In this document: one piece after another, positions 22,699-33,456 of the stretch
How the letters are laid out: every line of letters begins with the position of its first letter
Position numbering within the stretch: the stretch's first letter is position 1
NCBI GenBank assembly: GCA_029204045.2
Contig: CM055063.1
Span: 30,614,810-30,678,809 of the forward strand
Direction of reading: 5' to 3'
DNA length: 64,000 nt
DNA from: Tillandsia leiboldiana
Lineage: Eukaryota; Streptophyta; Magnoliopsida; Poales; Bromeliaceae
Program-made: the position numbers and the translations under genes
The notes under the pieces: generated by a model
Seen by the model: the letters and a program-made list of their open reading frames with translations, nothing else
What the model was told of the DNA's origin: nothing
Databases searched by the model: none

Positions 22699-23428
22699 GC
22701 GGTTTCGTGACAAAACATAGATCCACTCAAGAAAATTCAAAAAGATATTTTTGTTGCTATCACCATACAACAAAAATTTATAATGGAGATCCAAAATAAA
22801 ATACATGAGTTAAACTCGTAAAACAGACTCTAGACTTAGACATCTGTACTCTCTGCAAAAGAAATCATTCTTGACAAAAGAAATCGTTAGATACCTCAAG
22901 AATTTTATATCATTCAAAAACCACCTACAGAGATGAAGTTTATACTCATTTATACTTACCATGACATTTATACATTCAGATATGTAAATTGATCATAGTT
23001 AAAACACCAACATATCTTCTATGCAATCAAAATCCAAATGTCATGTTAGTGAACATCATCTTGTTAGTTATATTACATGCCCAAATAGTTAGTCGAATAG
23101 TTAGTCGAGGCATGCATTCAAACACAATTGAAAACCGAAAGTTGAAGTTCGCATTCAAACACAAATGAAAACCGAAAGTTGAAGTTCTACTTACCAAGTT
23201 CTACTTACCTCTATAGTTTCAAGTTTCTTTCTCACACACATTGTATCATTGTTTATCTCTCTCTCCCCCTTTTTGTCACAAAAGTTAGCCAAAAAATACC
23301 AAAATGGAGAGAATGGTTAACAGTTCAAGTACCAAAAGTTTGAGAATTAAAAACTAAAACTAAAACGTAAAACCTGCACAAAAGAAAGTTAAAAATCCGA
23401 AGTTCCTGCACAAGAGAATTAGCACAAG
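22699..23428 (-). other. Co1 spacer between ORF3 and 3' LTR
   Basis: Noncoding and A/T-rich. A ~35-bp direct repeat with AACCGAAAGTTGAAGTTC occurs at 23120-23190. The minus strand has two GTAAGT sites (23189-23194 and 23203-23208, the latter as AGGTAAGT) that resemble splice donors; I could not find a convincing acceptor. Confidence 0.65.
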
Positions 23429-24241
23429 TCAATCATCTGAGGTAGAGTCTTCAGAGCTCGTGCAGCCCAGCTTTTTCAAAATTCCTTTAAGCATTCTCGA
23501 AATCGTAGAACACTCTTGTTTCATCTGATGTATGTCCTTGGACATCTTTCTGAGTTCTAGAGTCATTTTATCTTGTTCTTGTTTGATGGAAGACTCTAAG
23601 TTTGTCTTTTGGTCAATTCTTCTGGAAGTTGAAGAACGTTGTGTGACGACTGACGGAGCAGTCTGACCTTCATTCCGAGGAGATCTTCTTGGCAGAGAAT
23701 GTGAATTGTCAAGAGGTTCATTGCTTGGCACATTCTTTTTCCTTGCTTGCTGCTTAAGTATTGAGGAAGACTTCAGTAGCTTCTTGTTCTTTAGGTAAAC
23801 CTTATTTTCTTCATCAATACCTTGTTGTACTTCAGTAAGAAATGTGTCCCAATCTTCTTCGTCTTCAGATTCATTTTCAGTTTGAGGGATATTCTTTGTT
23901 TCATCTTGACATGGTTCATTTATTTCAATACCTCGAGCTCATCCAAGCCGTCGAGCAAGTCTTTTTCTTTTTGTCTTCCCAGAAGTTTCTTCCATAGGAG
24001 CTTTGCCCTTTTCAGCAGCAGTAGGCGGAGCCTTCGATGTCTCCGCAGGCGCTTTTCCCTTTGAAGCAGTGGGAACAGTTGTTGCTTCAACTTGAAGCTC
24101 ATCCCAATCAATTGATTCCGTTTCAGATTCTGTATCGGAATCATCTTTAGTTTTCTTCACTTTCTTAGCCCTCTTGGGCTTGACAGTGTCTCTCGTATGT
24201 ACCATAGCAGCCAGAAGAAGAATGATCCAGGTGATCACCAT
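23429..24241 (-). pseudogene. Co1 ORF3, short form, one internal stop
   Basis: This is a 270-codon frame between pol and the 3' LTR. It begins MVITWIILLLAAMVHTR (a hydrophobic start, with an alternative inner start at MVHTR), then has basic KPKRAKKVKKTK, acidic DDSDTESETES, PPTAAEKGKAPMEE, KRKRLARRLG and RGIEINEP. The C-terminus has MSKDIHQMKQEC (coiled-coil-like) and KKLGCTSSEDSTSDD. It is collinear with Co2 ORF3 except that the central domain is missing. A TGA at 23939-23941 stands where Co2 has Trp (TGG to TGA). Its gene-like context (TATA, leader intron) is annotated separately. SIRE1-type elements carry an env-like frame here; I see no clear envelope features. Function unknown. Confidence 0.75.
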
Positions 24242-24269
24242 TGCTATTGGTTTCTTGTGAAAAGAAATC

Positions 24270-24652
24270 CTGTGAGCAACACCTCAAGAACACGAAAAAG
24301 TTGTTAATTTTCAAAAATTAGAAAAATTGTACCCAAACAATCATTATCGTGTAGAGAGACTAAGAATCAAATTAGTTTTGAAAAAAGAATTTTAAAAATA
24401 GATCAATCGCATGATTTTCGAAAATTCCCATTATATGCCCTAAAACCGAAATTTTTGAAATCGAAGGCCAAAAATCCGTTTATCTTGAGAATACCTAGCA
24501 TATAATCAAAACTAATCTACCCAGAGTTCTTATTTCAAAAGAAATTTGATCAAAAACCAACCACAAACGAAATACATAGAAGAATTTCATCACGTTTTGA
24601 GGAAGAATATGAAAAACTGTGAAAAACCGAGATTTTGATCAATAAAACTTAC
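24270..24652 (-). other. Predicted 383-bp leader intron of Co1 ORF3
   Basis: On the minus strand the donor CCAA/GTAAGT ends at 24652 and the acceptor TTGCTCACAG/GA ends at 24270, 28 bp before the ORF3 start codon. The same donor and acceptor occur in Co2 at 49212 and 48829, giving 384 bp. Conserved ends and length in two diverged elements support real splicing. RNA evidence is not available here. Confidence 0.65.
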
Positions 24653-24768
24653 TTGGAATCGAAGAACTTGAGTTTGAAAGTTTCCAAGATGGATGAATTC
24701 TAGAGAGAGAAGCTCTGGAAACTTTGGAACAAAAGATTGGAGTAAAAGAAATCAAAACCTTTTTGTTC

Positions 24769-24778
24769 TATATAAAAC
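24769..24778 (-). promoter_or_regulatory. Predicted TATA box for Co1 ORF3
   Basis: The minus strand reads GGGTTTTATATAG, preceded by CTAGGGTTT (telo-box-like) and by the GATCCGGATC array immediately upstream. The predicted leader intron lies ~120 bp downstream. In Co2 the matching site is weaker (GGTTTTAATTG). Confidence 0.65.
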
Positions 24779-24782
24779 CCTA

Positions 24783-24944
24783 GCCGCGATCCGGATCAGT
24801 TCGTGATTACGATCCGGATCGGCTACCCGCAGAGAAAATCTGCGTTCGGGATCCGGATCGGCAGGTCCAATCCGGATCGGCTGCCCGCAGAAGAATATCT
24901 GCGTTCGGGATCCGGATCGGCAGGTCCAATCCGGATCGGCTCCA
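24783..24944 (-). promoter_or_regulatory. Internal array of six ATCCGGATC motifs upstream of ORF3
   Basis: Six ATCCGGATC copies lie in 162 bp. The second half repeats a ~60-bp unit containing TTCGGGATCCGGATCGG and AATCCGGATCGGCT. Motif and TTCGG flank match the LTR array, so the LTR's upstream elements appear to have a second copy inside the element. The copy after the N gap is at 35518-35673. Confidence 0.8.
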
Positions 24945-25875
24945 ACTTTTTCTTTAGAAAATTTTAGAGAAATTCTAGAAAAACCAGAAAAAGATTGTAA
25001 GCACTTTTGTGTATCAACTTTAAATGAAAATCATCGTTTCATACAACAAGAAATAGATTATACCAAATCTATCAATAACATCCAACAAATGAAACGAAAA
25101 TTTATAAAAATTAAATCCCTTAAAGTTGAACAACTTCAATTACATCTAACTTGATCTTATGAGTAATGCCTTTATCAAATCATCAATTCGGTAAAGAAAA
25201 TGAAATACAAAGATCAATAGATGTCTAACATCCCAGATAAGTTAGATAATATATCTAGTCAATTTATTGAAGAGAGTGGCTCTTTGAGCATCTTTCATTA
25301 AAATTCCCACCTTATACCAACCTTGAAATTTTGACAGAGTCAAGTATTTCAACATGCATTTTATTTAATCAAACTTGAAAAACCTTGCTTGGTATACATG
25401 TGGTAGCTGCACACAGTACTCGGACGACCGAGGTGGTAGCTCTTTCCTCCATGTGGTGGTAGTTTTCACACTCCTCATTGGGATGTAACTCTTTCCACAT
25501 CTTTTGAGCATAATACTTTTTCTTTGACTCCCCCTCAATTGGCTATCAATTATTTAAGATATAAAGTATTTAGCCAAATATTGATCTCGATTTCATACTC
25601 GACTAAACAGTCAAATAAGATAAAAACTATACCAAGATATCATCGAGAGAGAAATTGACTTTGATCAAAACAAAGATGAGTTAATTGACATAAATGATCA
25701 TTGCATCAAATGAAATATTATGATATCTAAGGCATAATAGATTTCTAGATATATAAAAGGATGCAGTTAAAGTCAATCAAAAACTAATGCTCAATTAATG
25801 TTCTATGTCTAAGCATAGATAATGAACGAAAACACAAAAACAAAACCTAACCTAAACAAAAGTTTCAAAAAGTGG
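24945..25875 (-). other. Co1 spacer between pol stop and ORF3 array
   Basis: A/T-rich noncoding DNA, conserved in part with Co2 at 49446-49846 and 53111-53631. I see no frame of interest. Confidence 0.6.
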
Positions 25876-28206
25876 TTATTTCATGGAAAGCATTCCAATT
25901 GCTTTACGCAAATGAATAAAACATTTTTGATCCAAAGGTTTTGTTAACAAGTCAGCTAATTGATCTTCAGTTGAAATGTAGGAAATTTGAAGAATATTTG
26001 ATTCAACTAGCTCTCTAAGAAAATGATATCTAAGTTCAATGTGTTTTGTTCTAGAGTGCAACACAGGGTTTTTTGAAATATTTATAGCACTAGTGTTGTC
26101 ACATAAAACAGTTACCGAAGTTGCTGAAATCCGGAAGTCGCTCAACACGCTTTTCATCCAAATGAGTTGAGTTGAACAACTACCCGCTGAGATGTATTCC
26201 GCTTCGGCAGTCGAGAGTGCAATGCAGTTTTGCTTTTTACTATGCCATGCAACAAGACAATGGCCAAGATAAAAACATGCACCACTCGTACTTTTCCGAT
26301 CATCCACAGATCCTGCCCAATCGGCATCTGAGTATCCAATAATATCTAGACTTGTTCCCATAGGATACCAAATTCCGAAATTAATGGTTCCTTTGATGTA
26401 CCGGATGATCCGTTTCACCGCTTTCAGGTGAACCTCCTTTGGTGCTGATTGATATCTCGCGCAAATCCCAACACTAATGGATATATCCGGGCGACTAGCT
26501 GTGAGGTAAAGTAGACTTCCAATCATGCTGCGATAAAGTTTCTCATCTACATTCTCACTAAGAGATTCACTTCCTAATCCCTTATTGCTAGTTCCCATAG
26601 GAGTAGGAAAATCTTTAGAATCTTCTAATCCGAATTTCTTTACCAACTCCTTTGCATACTTGGATTGACACAGATGGATGCCTTCACCATTTTGTTTCAC
26701 TTGCAATCCAAGAAAGTATGTCAGTTCCCCCATCATAGACATCTCAAATTCGCTCTCCATGGTTTCTGCGAATTTAGAAGCATCATTATCCTTTGTTGCT
26801 CCAAACACAATGTCATCGACATAGATTTGTGCAACAATGAAGTTATTTTGATAATGCTTCACAAAGAGAGTCCGATCTGCTCCCCCTCGAGTATAGCCCT
26901 TCTCCAAAAGGTGCTTTGTCAACCTTTCGTACCACGCTCGCGGTGCTTGTTTTAAACCGTAAAGAGCCTTTTTCAAATGAAAAACATGGTTAGGTAGTTT
27001 ACAGTCTACAAAACCTTTCGGTTGAGCCACATAAACTTCCTCATTTAAAAACCCATTTAAAAACGCGCTCTTAACGTCCATTTGTAAGAGTTTTATTTTA
27101 AAGTGACAAGCAATAGCGAATAAGATACGAATAGACTCGAGTCTAGCTACAGGGGCGAACGTTTCATCAAAGTCTATACCTTCTACTTGAGAGTAGCCTT
27201 GAGCAACTAAACGTGCTTTGTTCCTGATGATGGTACCATCCTCATTTTTCTTGTTCTTGAAAATCCATTTAGTACCGATCACATTGTGTTGCTTCGGAGG
27301 CGTCGTTAATTCCCAGACTTTGTTGCGTTCAAACTGATGGAGCTCTTCCTGCATTGCTTCAATCCAGTAGTCATCCTGAAGAGCTTCATCGACATTCTTT
27401 GGTTCAATCATGGAAACGTAACAGGCGAATCCACAAACCAACTGTCTCCGAGTTTTGACTCCTTCTTGTGGGTCTCCAATGATGTTTGATTCAGGATGAT
27501 CCTTGGAGATGCGTAACGTTTGTTGTAATGGAGTACTCGGAGGTACATGAGATGATTCCTGCACATCAGATAAACTTGAAGAACCATTAGATGCATCATT
27601 AATATTGGAAGTATTATCATGAGAAGATGCACTTACAGGAGTATCATCATCAAGAGAGATATCAGGGGTAGATTTATCAGATGCAAAGTGGAAAGCTTCA
27701 TCTACTTTAACATTTATAGATTCTACGATCGTCTTAGATTCCAAGTTAAATACCCGATATGCTCTACTATTTGTAGAATACCCCAAGAAAATCCCTTCGT
27801 CACTTCGAGAGTCAAACTTTGCAAGATTTTCACGGTCACGTAAAATGTAACACCGACTCCCGAAGATGCGAAAATATTTGATGTTGGGTTTTCTACCACA
27901 CCATAGTTCATATGGTGTATTTAACGTTCCCGGGCGCAAATAAACTCGATTAATAACATAGATTGCAGTGTTCACAGCTTCAGCCCAAAAATGTAGCGGT
28001 AAATTCCGGCTGTGAAGCATAACACGTGCCATCTCTTGAACAACCCTGTTTTTGCGCTCGACAACACCATTCTGTTGAGGTGTATAGGGTGCTGAGAATT
28101 CATGCTTAATACTGTTGGAAGTGCAAAAATCAATGAATTTAGAATTTATGAATTCTCCACCTCTATCACTTCTAACACGAATGATCTTTTCATTCTTTTC
28201 AATCAT
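25876..28206 (-). CDS. Co1 pol: integrase core end, reverse transcriptase, RNase H
   Basis: 776 codons are open. The integrase core carries RSDRGGEF (Asp14) and QQNGVVERKNR (Glu50), spaced as D-35-E. The Ty1/copia linker region follows. RT has WELTTPPKQHNVIGTKWIF, ARLVAQGYSQ, LLQMDVKSAFLNG, ALYGLKQAPRAWYERL and the catalytic YVDDIVFG (Asp pair at 26812-26817). RNase H has GYSDADWAGSVDDRKSTSG, LSTAEAEYI and SRTKHIELRYHFLRE. It ends naturally at 25876. Integrase inserts and RT/RNase H copy the element. The start given is simply the first Met after the upstream frame break; the real product is a gag-pol polyprotein. Confidence 0.93.
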   Translation of the reverse strand: MIEKNEKIIRVRSDRGGEFINSKFIDFCTSNSIKHEFSAPYTPQQNGVVERKNRVVQEMARVMLHSRNLPLHFWAEAVNTAIYVINRVYLRPGTLNTPYELWCGRKPNIKYFRIFGSRCYILRDRENLAKFDSRSDEGIFLGYSTNSRAYRVFNLESKTIVESINVKVDEAFHFASDKSTPDISLDDDTPVSASSHDNTSNINDASNGSSSLSDVQESSHVPPSTPLQQTLRISKDHPESNIIGDPQEGVKTRRQLVCGFACYVSMIEPKNVDEALQDDYWIEAMQEELHQFERNKVWELTTPPKQHNVIGTKWIFKNKKNEDGTIIRNKARLVAQGYSQVEGIDFDETFAPVARLESIRILFAIACHFKIKLLQMDVKSAFLNGFLNEEVYVAQPKGFVDCKLPNHVFHLKKALYGLKQAPRAWYERLTKHLLEKGYTRGGADRTLFVKHYQNNFIVAQIYVDDIVFGATKDNDASKFAETMESEFEMSMMGELTYFLGLQVKQNGEGIHLCQSKYAKELVKKFGLEDSKDFPTPMGTSNKGLGSESLSENVDEKLYRSMIGSLLYLTASRPDISISVGICARYQSAPKEVHLKAVKRIIRYIKGTINFGIWYPMGTSLDIIGYSDADWAGSVDDRKSTSGACFYLGHCLVAWHSKKQNCIALSTAEAEYISAGSCSTQLIWMKSVLSDFRISATSVTVLCDNTSAINISKNPVLHSRTKHIELRYHFLRELVESNILQISYISTEDQLADLLTKPLDQKCFIHLRKAIGMLSMK

Positions 28207-28548
28207 AATACGAAGGCAAATCTCGTGAAAGAATCAAAAGTATCAGCTTTCTCTTTTAAATGCTACCCAAGAATACCGAGAGAAATCATCAACCAATAAG
28301 AAAATATACCATTTACCTCCCAAGGATGGTTGACGTGTCGGCCCCATAAGATCCATATGCAATAATTCCAAGGGCCGTTTGGTACCGACGTGATTCAAGT
28401 TCTTGTGTGCAGTCCTAGATTGTTTTCCCTTTTGACAACAACCACACACAACGTTTTGATTAAGTGAAAGTTTAGGAACCCCCTTGACCACGTCTTTGTT
28501 CGAAATTCTAACAAGTTCCTTAAAATTTATGTGTCCTAGCCTTTCATG
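28207..28548 (-). pseudogene. Co1 integrase zinc module and first core part, frame broken
   Basis: It contains HERLGHINFKEL and CGCCQKGKQSRTAHKN (the HHCC zinc module), then LLHMDLMGPTRQPSLGG and FLLVDDFSRYSWVAF. A stop (TGA 28549-28551) separates it from protease at the Trp usual before HERLGH. A frame change follows the WVAF motif near 28243-28260 in both copies, and two single-base differences from the second contig (near 28225 and 28257) add to it. Some breaks may be sequencing errors. Confidence 0.85.
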
Positions 28549-29364
28549 TCAAAGTGTTTCATTATTCAAAGAGGCTAAGTTACAATTTTCAGAAATTTTA
28601 TTGGGAACAACATAACAATTGTTTTCAGATCTAACCCCTTTTAAAAAGAAAACATGATCCTTATCAGTTACAATGCATTGAACAGATGAAAAATTAACAG
28701 AAAAACCATTGTCGCAAAGTTGACTGATACTAATGAGGTTAGTCTTAAGCCCATCAACAAATAACACATTATTCAGAATCGGGCCATCTGGAATAGCTAC
28801 TGTTCCTCTTCCAACAATTTTGGAAGATTGACCGTCTCCGAAAACCACAAGTCCTCCGGAGATTTTCTCAAAATTTTGAAAGCAGTTTTTGTCACCGGTC
28901 ATGTGACGGGAACAGCCGCTATCCAGATACCAAGACGAATTATCATAAGCATGCAAGGAAATATTTGTAACAAGACAAGAGAAAACTTCACCTTTGCGTA
29001 CCCAAACCTTTCGAGTTTTGGTGTACGTCGGAAATGATTGTGAGGTTGATACCTTTGGTGAAAGCGTCTTGTTTGATCCGTCGCTTTTCCTTGACGTCGT
29101 CGTCTTGTTTGATGAACTACCGAGGCTCTTTTCCTTCAAAGAATTTGCATTTGATTTCCGAGGAATCACCCTTTTGGTAGTCGTTGCAAGAAGTGCTTGA
29201 GTTGAACGTTTGGCTCCCATCTTGCAATTTCTCCTTATGTGCCCTGCAAAATTACAACGAAAACATACCTTAGTGCTTGACGATTCCGAGGAGGGTGAAG
29301 TAGGCTTGTTGTCGTTGCTTGTCGTGAATTCCGGTGTCGGAGGAGGAGATACCGACTGAGGCAC
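28549..29364 (-). pseudogene. Co1 gag end (second zinc knuckle) and protease
   Basis: The frame has a CCHC knuckle CFRCNFAGHIRRNC, a Ser/Lys-rich linker and the copia protease site WYLDSGCSRHMTG. A start-like Met is only the edge of the open frame, because indels in this copy interrupt the longer frame seen at 39286-40398. Protease cleaves the polyprotein in the virus-like particle. Confidence 0.88.
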
Positions 29365-30995
29365 AAAAAACTGTCCCCAACCGAACTAAAATTATCTTCA
29401 GTTCGATTGTATCCGAGGCCGAACTTGTTTGATTGACCAAGACCAAGAAGCTTATCCAACTTACTCCTTCCTGATGAAAATCGTTGTAAGTCATCCTTGA
29501 GTTGGAGAATGGTCTCTGTCATCTTCCAATTTTTCCTGTCGAGCCTCGCCGTTGAGCTTCAAGAAGTAATTTGCTTTTGTTCACCATATCTATAATTCTT
29601 CTCGAGTTTCTCATTGGACTCTTGAAGGGAAACATTTGCTTTTATCAGAATTATCCCTTTCCACTTCAAGATCGGTCGAAGAGAGAGTTACCCTTTTTAC
29701 TTCTTCGAGATCCTGCAATCTCCCTCTCAACCCTTGTTTTGCTTAGCCAGTTTCTTTGAATCCTTTAAAAGTCTGTGGTAGGCTAGAGCAAAATCTTCAC
29801 CTTCCGATCATCCGATTCATTGTCCGTTGCATTCTTTCAACAGGGGGGTGGAGTTGGAATGACTCGATGTACTTGCCATTAAGCACATGAGGGTGAAGAT
29901 GTGGACGCGTGGAACGCTGTTGCGTTGTCTTCTTCATCACTTGACGATGACTCATTTGACGATGAGGTGTCATCCCAAGTGACGGCTTGCATCGCCTTCT
30001 TCTTGACGGATTCTTATTTGGACATTCCGTTGATATATGGCCGTATCCTCGGCACTTGAAGCATTGGACTTGTCCTTCTGTGCTTTTTCTTATCCTTAGA
30101 AAAACCCCTCTTGCTTTCTTGACTTGTAACTGAAGAACCTTGCCTTTCTTCCACTTTCCGAAGGATGGAGTTTTGCTTGAATTACCCTTCGAAATTTCGG
30201 CGAAACTTCCTTGTCAGAGAGCGAGCTGCTTCTCAAGTCCTCCATAGATAGGTTCTCGTCATCGCCTGAGGAGGATGAATCCGCGTCTTCTTCTTTTGTT
30301 GTTTTCAACGCATAACCTGAAGACTTAGAAGAGGATGCCTTTCCGAAGAATAGTTAGTAGGAAATGTCATTTCATAAGTTTGTAAAGAACCCTAATTCTT
30401 CTACACGGATTTCGTCCGGGTGTTTAATAGTTTCAATGGCTGTAACCTTGGAACGAAATCTTCAGGAAGAGTTCTTAATATTTTCTTACAATTTAAATTC
30501 TGGAATCTTCTCTCTCCAAGTTAGCACATGAGTTTACGATGTCTTGCAACATGTGTAATAGTCTGTGCGATTCATTTTCTGCCATGAAAATAGAGTCAAC
30601 TTGCTCGTAAGCATTTGCAGTTTCTGAATCTTCACAGGGTTAGTTCCCTCATGCGTAACTTGAAGAACATCCCAGATTTCTTTCGCAGTCTCACATGCCG
30701 AGACGCGAGAGAACTCTTTGTATAAGGCATTAAATAAAGCATTAATTCCATTGCCATTGTAAGAAGATTATCAATCTCTTTTCCTTGGTCCATTTCGACC
30801 TAGGTTGATGGTGCGAACATCACCAATAATTCAGTTGGATTAGTCCATCCTAATTCAATTGATTGCCACACCCGTTCGTCGTGGAAATTAAAAAGGCTTT
30901 CATCCGTCCTTTCCAGTAGCATAATTTGTTCCATCGAAGAACGGAGGGTCTGTTGATGTTTCCCCCTTCAACCATTGTTTACAACCCTATTCCCT
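29365..30995 (-). pseudogene. Co1 gag, indel-rich copy near contig end
   Basis: Homologous to 40099-41747. Many one-base losses and gains (for example around 29390, 29840, 30190 and 30480) shatter the frame, and the density rises toward the N gap. I regard most as assembly errors. The cleaner copy after the gap should be used. Confidence 0.85.
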
Positions 30996-31006
30996 CTCTG
31001 ATACCA
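30996..31006 (-). promoter_or_regulatory. Co1 primer-binding site (first contig copy)
   Basis: TGGTATCAGAG on the minus strand, 2 bp from the LTR end, is complementary to the 3' end of plant initiator tRNA-Met, the usual copia primer. Confidence 0.9.
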
Positions 31007-31008
31007 CT

Positions 31009-31874
31009 TGTTGGGTTATATAATTGGATCTAAATAGGGGAAAAAACACCTAGAGGGGGGTGAATAGGTGTAAACAATAAACCCAAAAATCTTTCGATAT
31101 AAACCCAATGCGGCAAATTTCATAACACGCAGAGATTTTTACGTGGAAAACTCCAAACCGGAGTAAAAAACACGGGACCGATAACACGGTGAATCCACTA
31201 GAATAAACACGTACAAGGTGATATACCGTACTCACAGACGACTCAACCTTTTCCATACGATCCTAGTTGATCTTCTCCGCTCGCTCCACGACGCTTCTCG
31301 AATCCACGATGTGCGTCCAACGCCGAATCCACGCGTCCACGCCAGTCGAGTCCACGACGTCCGACCGAATCCACGGTCTTCACCCAGTAGCACGCTTCGA
31401 ATCCACGAACGTACCTCGCTCCGAATCCACGAGAGCGGTAGCACCTTGAATCCACAAGGCCACGCGAGTCCACGCGCCGATTTGTGGTAATCGTTGTTTT
31501 TTTGGGTGGTGATGATCCGCCGAATACTTAGATTAGAAATAGATCGGAATACCATCTCAGTATTCATTGATTTGATTCTACTCAAATGTGAGTATGAAAA
31601 CCTAGAATCAAATCAACAATATAGATGAAGAAACATAAGATAGAATCTATGATTTCCTTTCTTCTCTATATGTGGATTTAGGCCGTATAAAGATGACGGC
31701 AGTTTTCTATTATGGTGATTAGCCCCTAGAAAAAGAATCATAGGGTCTATTTACGGTTAGAAACCCTTGGAAAAGAAAGGGATAAAAACTATCCTTTTTC
31801 CGGAATTTTTACATGATGACGATCCGGATCGGAGATCGGCGATCCGGATTCGGTAGCGAGAAAACAGAGTTCCA
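31009..31874 (-). mobile_element. Co1 5' LTR, truncated at contig end
   Basis: It matches 41761-42643 with many small indels and stops inside the GATCCGGATC array. It shares more variants with the 5' LTR (e.g. GGGGAAAAAA near its start) than with the 3' LTR. Confidence 0.88.
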
Positions 31875-31974
31875 NNNNNNNNNNNNNNNNNNNNNNNNNN
31901 NNNNNNNNNNNNNNNNNNNNNNNNNNNNNNNNNNNNNNNNNNNNNNNNNNNNNNNNNNNNNNNNNNNNNNNNNN
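31875..31974. other. Assembly gap of exactly 100 N
   Basis: One hundred N is a conventional placeholder for a join of unknown size. The flanking contig ends overlap each other (see the duplicated segment), so the true gap is probably negative. Confidence 0.98.
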
Positions 31975-33247
31975 CTCTAAGTTGCTTCCTCGTGAGCAAA
32001 GGTGGGTTTCTCTCTAAGATGCTCTTCGTGAGCCGAAGGTGTGTTCCTCTTCAAGTTGCTCTCACTGAGCAACGGTGTTTTCCTCCTTAATTTTCCTCAT
32101 GGAAAGGTGTTCACCCTTCTGGTGTCCTAATGAGCACGCTGACCCCAATCTCATTCTATCGCTTTATCATCTGAGGCTCAAGTTTTACTACACCCGCACA
32201 CCAGCGGTTTGGCCACCGCAAGGGTGTGCTTTTTCCGGAAAAGTGGTCACGTTGACCCGTGTCCCCACGCGGAGGTGGCGTTGGGATGGGGGCCCTCATG
32301 GGTGGAGGGTGTGAGCGGTGACGCTGGGTTTGGCTCGGCGGCCGAGGCAGGTGCTCGGCAGAAAGGGGGGGGAGCACCGGGTGGGGCCGGTGCGGTGTCG
32401 GGGAGGGTGCCCGTTGTATGTTTGGTTGCAGGTTGTGATCAGTGTTGACGGTATATGGGAGGGGGTGACAGTTGCTCTGGTTACAGTGGTTTGTTTTATT
32501 ATAGTTTTCTTGCTCATATGTTTATTTCTAGTACTGACTTCCCACTCGTGACAGGTTCGTCCAGGGGCGAGTGCTAGCGCCGGTGAGGACGTTAGGGTGC
32601 TGATCTGATTTTTTGGATGACTTCAGATACAGTGACTATTCTTTCCCTTTTCCTTTATATTCATGGTAGCTAGTTGTGGATTGCGACACCCCGTGGGGTC
32701 GAATTGGATGTTGCCCTTTCCTTCCTTTCTTTTTGAATATTGAATGAATACTACGTTCTCTCTTACTTGGCCGTTTTGAACGATGAAAAACAAAGAAAAC
32801 CGTTTGCGAAAACTATTTTTAAAACGTGGGTGTCGTGTGGGCACCAAGCTTTATAAACCTTGTGGGATTTATGTGTTTACGAACTGTTTTCACAAACGGG
32901 GCATCGTGTGGATGCCGCTTTCAAAACCTTGTGATTATTTATCCTTTCAAAACACCGGCCTCTATGCTCTAAGTGAATGCTAGAATGTCACGTGAATTGT
33001 TTGGTTGTATGTGTACGAGCCCCAACTGATGTGGTTAGAGATTGTATGTACTACGCCTTGTGAGACACTTTGTAGTTGAGACGCCGTGCATATACAAAGG
33101 GGCCTCTGCTCATTTGCAGAGCGAATTTGTGTATGCGGCGGGTCTGTGCACGCGCCGGGGAGTAATGTTTTACAAAAAAAAAATATATGGCTGAATCAGG
33201 GGCATCGGTGGCTCCTCTTCCGCGCGATTCGAACCCCGGGCGTGACA
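31975..33247 (+). mobile_element. Duplicate of the distal part of LTR-e
   Basis: It matches 21195-22487 with frequent small indels. The right TSD is reduced to TTA (AATTA in the first copy), again pointing to base-calling losses near the contig end. Confidence 0.9.
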
Positions 33248-33456
33248 TTATGCAATTACAAGTTCCATCCAAGTGTTTCTACACTATAAGAAGTATTCGG
33301 ATCACCAAAGATATTAAGTTCAACATACCTGACCTTTTGAATTCTTCTTTCTTGAGATTGAGTTATATGATCCAACCTTCTTTACCTTCAATCTTCAAGA
33401 CTTAACCGAATTCACGAAATACACCAACTTAAATTCCGTAACAATCTCCCCCTTTG
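33248..33456 (-). mobile_element. Duplicate of Co1 3' LTR start and polypurine tract
   Basis: It matches 22488-22698; the LTR boundary is at 33443 and the tract at 33444-33456. Confidence 0.9.

Noticed and set aside
23429..24241. ORF3 as a clear envelope gene
   Set aside because: Only one short hydrophobic segment at the start, no second membrane segment, and a basic/acidic low-complexity body; position alone resembles SIRE1 env-like frames.
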